A DNA stretch of 20,132 nucleotides from contig CAYMWF010000086.1 of the NCBI GenBank assembly GCA_964394085.1, positions 1-20,132 on the forward strand, given 5' to 3'. The first letter of the stretch is position 1. The number at the start of each line of letters is the position of its first letter. The translations under genes were made by a program, and so were the position numbers. Source of the stretch: CAYMWF01 sp964394085 [NCBI: uncultured Gemmatimonadota bacterium]. Its GTDB lineage: Bacteria; GCA-2686955; CAYMWF01. Shown in pieces: positions 15,607 to 20,132 of this stretch. The notes below the pieces were generated by a model. It searched no databases, was not told the DNA's origin, and was given only the letters and a program-made list of their open reading frames with translations.

Positions 15607-16009
15607 GTAAGAACCTTTCTAACTTTCTTAACAGCTTTTCAGGACTCTTGGTTTCGCATTCCCAAACCGTCAACACCTGCCAGCCCATTCGCCGCAATTC
15701 CAGACGGTACCGTCTGTCCCTTTTTATGTTTCCATCGAGTTTTCTATTCCAGTAATCTTGTTTTGTAGCCGGCCGTTTCGATCTCGAGCAGTTTCTATGC
15801 CCGTGCCAAAAACAGCCATGGACGAATATCACCTTACCATGACGCGGTAAAACAATATCTGGTGTTCCCGGTAAATCACGTCGATGTAAACGAAACCGGA
15901 ATCCCATACGAAAAATAATAGATCTGACCAGCTTTTCCGGCTTGGTGTCGCGACCTTTAACACGACTCATAATCCAGCTGCGTTTTTCAGCGGAAAATAC
16001 ATCAGCCAT
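15599..16009 (-). CDS. vsr: Very short patch repair (Vsr) endonuclease
   Basis: This 136-residue protein is close to the E. coli Vsr length and numbering. It opens SAEKRSWIMSRVKGRDTKPE, the family's N-terminal motif. The catalytic core LPGTPDIVLPRHGKVIFVHG places the nuclease aspartate at D51, and FVHGCFWHGH gives H64, C66, W68, H69 and H71, followed by C74 and a late cysteine in VWECE (C118) for zinc. Vsr nicks 5' of the T in T:G mismatches formed by deamination of 5-methylcytosine, starting repair back to C:G. That fits the cytosine-5 methyltransferase gene immediately upstream; one base separates that stop from this ATG. The 3' end overlaps the HNH gene by 8 bases. Vsr genes are frequent companions of restriction-modification systems, including mobile ones. 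Confidence 0.95.
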   Translation of the reverse strand: MADVFSAEKRSWIMSRVKGRDTKPEKLVRSIIFRMGFRFRLHRRDLPGTPDIVLPRHGKVIFVHGCFWHGHRNCSRSKRPATKQDYWNRKLDGNIKRDRRYRLELRRMGWQVLTVWECETKSPEKLLRKLERFLHG

Positions 16010-16010
16010 A

Positions 16011-17225
16011 TCAATGGTTTTTGATCGTTAAAAGCATATACGCCACATCAGCTATACGAGCTGCAAGTAATGGCGGAACTGCGTTTCCGATTTGTTTTGC
16101 AATTTCGATTTTAGTGCCTCTAAAAATAAAATCATCCGGAAATGACTGTAGACGGGCCGCTTCCCGGTGAGTAATGGGTCGATGTTGAGTAGGATGCAGA
16201 TACCGTCCTTTCTCCGGTTTGTAGAACTCGGTTCGTATAGTGAAAGCGGGACGATCCCACCATAGCCTTCCGAATAAATCCGTTCCGCCGGACTTTTTTC
16301 GAATCCAACATTGTGGTGTTAATTCCGGTGCAATTCGTTGTAAATCGAAACGGTTCATACCTTCATATGGGATAGCCCTGTATCTCTTGCGGCTCAGTTC
16401 GGTCGGGTTACGGCCGAAATGTAAGTCAAGCGGTGGAGAAATATTCCTAATTTCAGTTCCCTCAGGTGTCGGTAAATCTTTTATTGCGTCTCTAACGTTT
16501 TTCCATTCTTGTGGTTCCTGTAAGAACTCATCATTATCGAAAGGAAGGGTGAGTTGTAAGTCATTGGTTCTAGGATTGAAATGTGTTTTTCGTGGGGGAA
16601 ACAAAAGTGCGGGATCCAAAAGTTTACTACCGATAATGAAGGCCCGGCGACGTGTTTGGGATACACCATAATCTGCCGCACACAACACGTCCCCCCATAC
16701 CTTGAATCCCATCGCCTCCGCTTTTCCTATTATCTCGCCATGTTCGAGGGATCCTAATAGCTGCGGGACGTTTTCCATTACAAAGACTTTCGCCCCGGAT
16801 CGTTCGACTATTTCAAAGTAGGGTCGCCAGAGTTGTTTGCGAGGATCACCTCGTCGGTTCTTATTCAGTAGGCTGAATCCCTGGCACGGTGGACCGCCGA
16901 TTACAATATCGGCCTTCGGAATTTTGTTAATCGAGGGTTCGCTTAAGATGTCTACGATATCCCCCGCTAGACAATGTTCACCGAAATTGGCGTTATAAGT
17001 TTCAACGCAATAGTCATTGAAATCGTTCGCCCATATCGGATCAAATGCATGACCGAAACGCGTCGAAAAACCCAGCGTCATTCCGCCAGCTCCGGCAAAA
17101 GCGTCAATCAACCGGAAACATTTGCGCCCACGTGCCAGCCTACCGACCTTTCTGAGTTTATAAGTACGTTCCTCCTCACGGACGAACCGTTGATTATTCA
17201 GATCGCTTTTAGGTTCATATTGCAT
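16011..17225 (-). CDS. dcm: DNA (cytosine-5-)-methyltransferase
   Basis: This 404-residue C5 methyltransferase transfers a methyl group from S-adenosylmethionine to cytosine. All major motifs are visible: I, RLIDAFAGAGGMTLGF (about 38-53); IV with the catalytic cysteine, VIGGPPCQGFS (C114); VI, VFVMENVPQLL; VIII, YGVSQTRRRAFIIGS; IX, ITHREAARLQSFPDDF; and X, IAKQIGNAVPPLLAARI. The target-recognition region between VIII and IX includes ELTPQCWIRKKSGGTDLFGRL. The frame is open to a TTG at 17294, but that start has no ribosome-binding site. The ATG at 17223-17225 (MQYEPKSDL) has AGAGGAAAG upstream, though somewhat distant, so the start is uncertain. It heads a tight operon with vsr and an HNH endonuclease gene, giving a complete modification, mismatch-repair and restriction set. 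The symbol dcm is used generically; the recognition sequence is unknown. Confidence 0.94.
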   Translation of the reverse strand: MQYEPKSDLNNQRFVREEERTYKLRKVGRLARGRKCFRLIDAFAGAGGMTLGFSTRFGHAFDPIWANDFNDYCVETYNANFGEHCLAGDIVDILSEPSINKIPKADIVIGGPPCQGFSLLNKNRRGDPRKQLWRPYFEIVERSGAKVFVMENVPQLLGSLEHGEIIGKAEAMGFKVWGDVLCAADYGVSQTRRRAFIIGSKLLDPALLFPPRKTHFNPRTNDLQLTLPFDNDEFLQEPQEWKNVRDAIKDLPTPEGTEIRNISPPLDLHFGRNPTELSRKRYRAIPYEGMNRFDLQRIAPELTPQCWIRKKSGGTDLFGRLWWDRPAFTIRTEFYKPEKGRYLHPTQHRPITHREAARLQSFPDDFIFRGTKIEIAKQIGNAVPPLLAARIADVAYMLLTIKNH

Positions 17226-17709
17226 GATGTTAGATCTTTCCTCTGAGAAGTTCTTTTCTAAGGTTGAAGGGGAATCGTCGTGCTTCACCTGCAAAGTCGA
17301 CTGGCAAGGGCCATGCGCTCACCAAGCCAGAACAAACAGCTTTGTTGGGTGTATGCGCTTTTTCAGTGTCGTTCATCTTGTTGTGCCTTTTTTGATCGCG
17401 GCAGAGTATCGCATATATCGGGAATAGTAAGATTTCGTGCAGATTCACCACCTCAATTGCTAACCAAATTTTCATCTTGCAACGCTTAATCATCAGAGAC
17501 GACCAATTTTCTGGTTTTGCTCAGTGATGGAGGTGGATTCGGTCCTCATCGAATCTACATCCTCTACTGGAAGTTCATAAATCAACGGAATGAAAACCTT
17601 CACTGCAGACGAAGCGCCCGCGAAATCCCTGTGCAGTAAAACAGGGCAGTTGGGAGGCAATCAAATTAAAGGCAGGGCTTGAATAATTCGAAAAGTACCA
17701 GTGCTGTAA
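17226..17709. other. Gene-free interval between the methyltransferase and thyX genes
   Basis: About 480 bases without a supported gene. It contains the 5' region of the restriction-modification operon. A minus-strand frame of 87 codons (17230-17493) is open and overlaps the alternative start region of the methyltransferase gene, but it lacks a good ribosome-binding site. Its translation, ...AHTPNKAVCSGLV..., resembles what is obtained when integron attC-like repeats are translated. ACCCAACAAAGC starts at 17350 on the minus strand. No complete attC, promoter or terminator could be defined. Confidence 0.5.
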
Positions 17710-18597
17710 TCATGCCCAAGGCGGTACCATGCCCAGTCTGTCAAGTTTGGCTGCAAACTCCTTACCCTCTCGGTTCTCCTTCCAGTATTTATCATGTTTT
17801 TTCAACCATCCTTTTGCCTGCATCTGTTTAAGCAGTTCTTTCTGTCTCCCAGAATACAACAACGCAAGGAAACCAATTTCTATTTCCGAAAGCGACATGG
17901 CATTCAGGCGATAGTCAAGAAAGGCCTCCCAGGTAAGCGGAACCCACTTACTGACGATCTGATGGCCGATAGTATTCGCATATTGCCGTATTTCGTACTG
18001 TGCATTCGGGCTCATTCTCAGGGTCAGAAAATGAAGAAGATTGTGGAGATCTATCTTCCAATAGGCCTCCGTATAGGTTGAAAGTAATAAGTCTTTCCGT
18101 GCCTGCTCACGTGCAACACCAGCGTTCAGCCGCTCTTCATATACTTCACGGCAAGTAGCATGAATTTCCGATTCCCGCTTGCTTAACCTCGCCCCTACTT
18201 CGCCTTCAAGGTTCCCTTCACTTCCCTGATGGGTTTCTTTAGTTTGAATTCGCCATGCGTCTGGTTTCGTTTTTGCTGCCGCATCAATTGCAATCGAATA
18301 ACGAGTGGAGTATTCATTAACATTTGCCGTTCTATGCCTAATCCACTGTCGCCAGCAATCAATTGGTACTCGCACATGCAGTTTGATTTCGCACATCTCG
18401 AATGGTGTCGTATGACGGTGGCGCATCAGGTAGCGAATAAGTCCTCGATCCTCGCTGACTTTTTTAGTTCCTTCTCCATATGATACACGGGCCGCTTGAA
18501 CGATAGAGAAGTCATTTCCCATGTAATCGACAAGGCGTACAAATCCATCATCCAGAATAGGTAGTGATCGATGCAGCATATTCTCTAAAGTAGCCAA
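17710..18597 (-). CDS. thyX: FAD-dependent thymidylate synthase
   Basis: This 295-residue flavin-dependent enzyme makes dTMP from dUMP using methylene-tetrahydrofolate and NADPH. The ThyX signature RHRTANVNEYS is at residues 87-97 in the context WRQWIRHRTANVNEYSTRYS. The upstream block YLMRHRHTTPFEMCEIKLHVRVP (about 56-78) and the late segment NLLHFLTLRMSPNAQYEIRQYA are also diagnostic. The length is slightly above the usual 220-260 residues because of the C-terminal extension GWLKKHDKYWKENREGKEFA. The start is TTG at 18595-18597: AAGGAGGTGA lies eight bases upstream, whereas the first ATG (18579) is too far away. That ribosome-binding site lies within the last codons of the preceding gene, whose TAA is three bases before the TTG, so translation is probably coupled. 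ThyX is also carried by phages and mobile islands; its place behind an ATPase and an unknown gene is unusual for a housekeeping copy. Confidence 0.95.
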   Translation of the reverse strand: MATLENMLHRSLPILDDGFVRLVDYMGNDFSIVQAARVSYGEGTKKVSEDRGLIRYLMRHRHTTPFEMCEIKLHVRVPIDCWRQWIRHRTANVNEYSTRYSIAIDAAAKTKPDAWRIQTKETHQGSEGNLEGEVGARLSKRESEIHATCREVYEERLNAGVAREQARKDLLLSTYTEAYWKIDLHNLLHFLTLRMSPNAQYEIRQYANTIGHQIVSKWVPLTWEAFLDYRLNAMSLSEIEIGFLALLYSGRQKELLKQMQAKGWLKKHDKYWKENREGKEFAAKLDRLGMVPPWA

Positions 18598-18600
18598 CTA

Positions 18601-19623
18601 TTACTTCACCTCCTTACAATTGGAAACTTCTTTACAATTCTGATTATGGTTCCAGAATTCAAAGATTGTAACCTTGTTATCTGGCTTTGAATAGGCGGCA
18701 AAGTTGTAGGTTTCTGGCTCTGCGTAACAAACTTGAAGCTTAGCATTCTTCAAGGCCGCCTGAGCAATCGCGACCGTAGAAATCTTGGTATTGAGGGGCA
18801 CGACTATATGATTATAACTATTGGTTCTTTGAATTTGGTTTAATAAAAATTGGGTTGTCTGGTAGGGCTCGTTACAAGAAAATTCGAAAGATTCAACTGA
18901 ACCGCGGCTGGATACCATGTCCTTTAAAAGCTTATGGAAGTATACCATTGGAGCACCGTGGGATTCATGTGTTAGATGTTCATCGGATGGGATCCCTCTC
19001 CCTAAAAGAAGATGTTGAGGATCCATCTCAACAATCATCTGCATGGCTCGTTCATGCTCAAATCCAACAAGTACGATTAAACATGTAGGACGTCCTGGTA
19101 ACAATTGTCCTGGAAATCCAAACACACTTCTGACTTCTCTGCATCCTTTACTAAGCCACTTTCTTTCCTTCGGGTCACCCAAAGAATAGTCTTGCGCACT
19201 TGTGTAAACGCACGTTACTCGAGAGAAATGATCTCTATAGTCCGAAAGTAGTTTCAGCAGGATGAGAAGCATCTCATGCGTAAATGTTGTAATATCAATT
19301 AGGATATCTTGGACGCCATGATTCTTAATATGGCGAACGGATTTAGCCATCGCATTAGCTGTGAAAAGAGGATCGCGCATCCTAGTAATGACAATAGAAG
19401 CCTGGTCATCAAAGTGTTTCCTAATGTCTGACGCCACATCAATAATTCTAGGATGACAATCCTCTGTCGCATAAACCACGACCTTCTCAAGCGGCAAGTT
19501 CTTAATAGAACTAGCAACAGAAAATGATCTTTCCTCAAAGCTTGCACAGCAAAGGAATGCACTATGCTTCTTTTCTAAAACCCCGGGTAATTCAGAAAGC
19601 AGAAAATTTGAATCATTTTTCAT
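18601..19623 (-). CDS. Rossmann-like protein of unknown function, partner of an ORC-type ATPase
   Basis: This 340-residue soluble protein has no named function that I recognise. The N-terminal half looks like an alpha/beta Rossmann-type domain: AFLCCASFEERS (22-33), VVVYATEDCHP (48-58), then a strand ending in ILIDITTFTHEMLLILLKLL (107-126), then VTCVYTSAQDYS (136-147). The second half has GRPTCLIVLVGFEHERA (177-193), HLLLGRGIPSDEH, and a final NHIVVPLNTKISTVAIAQAA (271-290) with the CYAEPETYN strand. The SFEER and D-I-T-x-F-T motifs recall an uncharacterised family seen near defence genes, and distantly CARF-like folds; no nuclease motif is evident. The ATG at 19621-19623 lies 8 bases after the ATPase stop codon. 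The tail repeats NCKEV twice, and the second repeat supplies the Shine-Dalgarno sequence of thyX. A real, co-expressed gene; function inferred only from its neighbours. Confidence 0.8.
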   Translation of the reverse strand: MKNDSNFLLSELPGVLEKKHSAFLCCASFEERSFSVASSIKNLPLEKVVVYATEDCHPRIIDVASDIRKHFDDQASIVITRMRDPLFTANAMAKSVRHIKNHGVQDILIDITTFTHEMLLILLKLLSDYRDHFSRVTCVYTSAQDYSLGDPKERKWLSKGCREVRSVFGFPGQLLPGRPTCLIVLVGFEHERAMQMIVEMDPQHLLLGRGIPSDEHLTHESHGAPMVYFHKLLKDMVSSRGSVESFEFSCNEPYQTTQFLLNQIQRTNSYNHIVVPLNTKISTVAIAQAALKNAKLQVCYAEPETYNFAAYSKPDNKVTIFEFWNHNQNCKEVSNCKEVK

Positions 19624-19631
19624 GACATACT

Positions 19632-20132
19632 CTAGTCGAAAAGGGTCAGTTGCTCGGGTTCTTGAACGGCTCCCAAATCTCTTAATCGCGTTTTAGAATA
19701 CATTGCTTTCAGTAGAGTATCATTAGTTACAAACAGGTATCCGGCAAATCCAGTAGGATCCAGAACGAATTGTGGAGCAAGGCAACGATTCATAATGTAT
19801 AGCCACGTTCGACCAGTACCCTCTTTATTACCTATTGTGGCCATATGCAAATAGCCCGTTTGTACGCCAAAATCAAGAACAGCTTTAATCTCTGATGTGG
19901 GGATATTTGAGAGCGCAAATGAAAAAACACGGCGTTCCGATCTGTCAGAGACAAGGATGTCGTGGAATGTAAAACCCATTGAAAAAATGAGGTTCTGTAG
20001 TTTTTGAACTATACCAAGTTCACCTGTTAAGGCGTCTTCATCTTTTTCAAGCTTCTGAAACTGAGAGAACATCATTTTGTCTGCTTGATCACGCGCAATT
20101 CGATTCTGGATATTGTATGGAATGTACAATTT
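19632..20132 (-). CDS. C-terminal part of a probable ORC/Cdc6-family AAA ATPase (5' end outside window)
   Basis: The frame is open to the right edge; the TTG at 20127-20129 is internal to the gene, not a start. The visible 166 residues are mixed helical and winged-helix-like: KMMFSQFQKLEKDEDALTGE, FHDILVSDRSERRVFSFALS, then the wing segment LHMATIGNKEGTGRTWLYIM, then NRCLAPQFVLDPTGFAGYLF and the C-terminus EPEQLTLFD. The NRxLAPxFxLDPTGFAGYxF block is one I associate with bacterial proteins annotated as ORC-CDC6 family AAA ATPases, whose P-loop domain would lie further upstream outside the window. Such proteins are found in defence-like neighbourhoods rather than acting in replication. The gene is the first visible member of a tight unit with the unknown 340-residue protein and thyX. 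The family call rests on pattern recollection from the C-terminus alone. Confidence 0.6.
   Translation of the reverse strand, partial: KLYIPYNIQNRIARDQADKMMFSQFQKLEKDEDALTGELGIVQKLQNLIFSMGFTFHDILVSDRSERRVFSFALSNIPTSEIKAVLDFGVQTGYLHMATIGNKEGTGRTWLYIMNRCLAPQFVLDPTGFAGYLFVTNDTLLKAMYSKTRLRDLGAVQEPEQLTLFD

Noticed and set aside
17230-17493. 87-codon minus-strand frame upstream of the methyltransferase
   Set aside because: No ribosome-binding site, overlaps the 5' region of the methyltransferase gene, and its sequence looks like a translated repeat rather than a protein.
1-20132. CRISPR array, tRNA or rRNA genes
   Set aside because: No regularly spaced repeats with unique spacers, no cloverleaf and no rRNA-like sequence were seen by eye. 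The repeats present are dispersed pairs or coding tandem repeats.

Overview
The window looks like an accessory region of an uncultured bacterium, probably assembled from an environmental sample. It has several long secreted proteins built from beta-helix, LamG-like, beta-propeller and fibronectin-like modules, a style common in FCB-type and candidate-phylum bacteria. No rRNA, tRNA or ribosomal protein is present to place it, so the taxonomic guess is weak. Nearly every gene lies on the minus strand. Base composition changes sharply along the window: the transporter at 1.3-2.8 kb is very GC-rich, while the right half is moderate to AT-rich. Together with gene fragments and repeats, this suggests repeated acquisition and loss.

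Layout. 1-0.5 kb (+): the tail of a right-handed beta-helix protein. 0.5-1.18 kb: no gene, but a dense cluster of hairpins and REP/MITE-like repeats. 1.18-2.82 kb (-): a neurotransmitter:sodium symporter family transporter followed by a 47-residue MetS-type small subunit. 3.16-4.44 kb (-): a DUF4143-type ATPase lying between two copies of a 52-bp piece of a broken 4Fe-4S protein gene. 4.8-5.5 kb (-): a DUF5131 (phage Gp37/Gp68-like) protein. 5.6-7.4 kb (-): an AbiEi/AbiEii abortive-infection toxin-antitoxin pair with a recognisable promoter and operator. 7.57-8.03 kb: a decapitated paralogue of a secreted protein. 8.04-8.87 kb (+): an XRE regulator behind a possible toxin remnant and paired operators. 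8.88-13.67 kb (-): two secreted proteins that share their C-terminal modules with that decapitated copy. 14.2-14.4 kb: a small possible membrane protein.

14.6-17.2 kb (-): a compact restriction-modification unit in the order cytosine-5 methyltransferase, Vsr mismatch endonuclease, HNH endonuclease. 17.7-20.1 kb (-): a tight three-gene unit with the end of a probable ORC/Cdc6-type AAA ATPase, a 340-residue Rossmann-like protein of unknown function, and a flavin-dependent thymidylate synthase (ThyX) whose ribosome-binding site lies inside the preceding gene.

Taken together, 3-20 kb reads as a defence/mobile island (AbiE, DUF4143 ATPase, DUF5131, XRE module, Dcm-Vsr-HNH, ORC-like ATPase plus unknown partner) interrupted by a family of secreted surface proteins. 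The ORC-like ATPase / Rossmann-like protein / ThyX unit is the best candidate for an undescribed system. Its function is inferred only from context, and the ATPase continues past the right edge.
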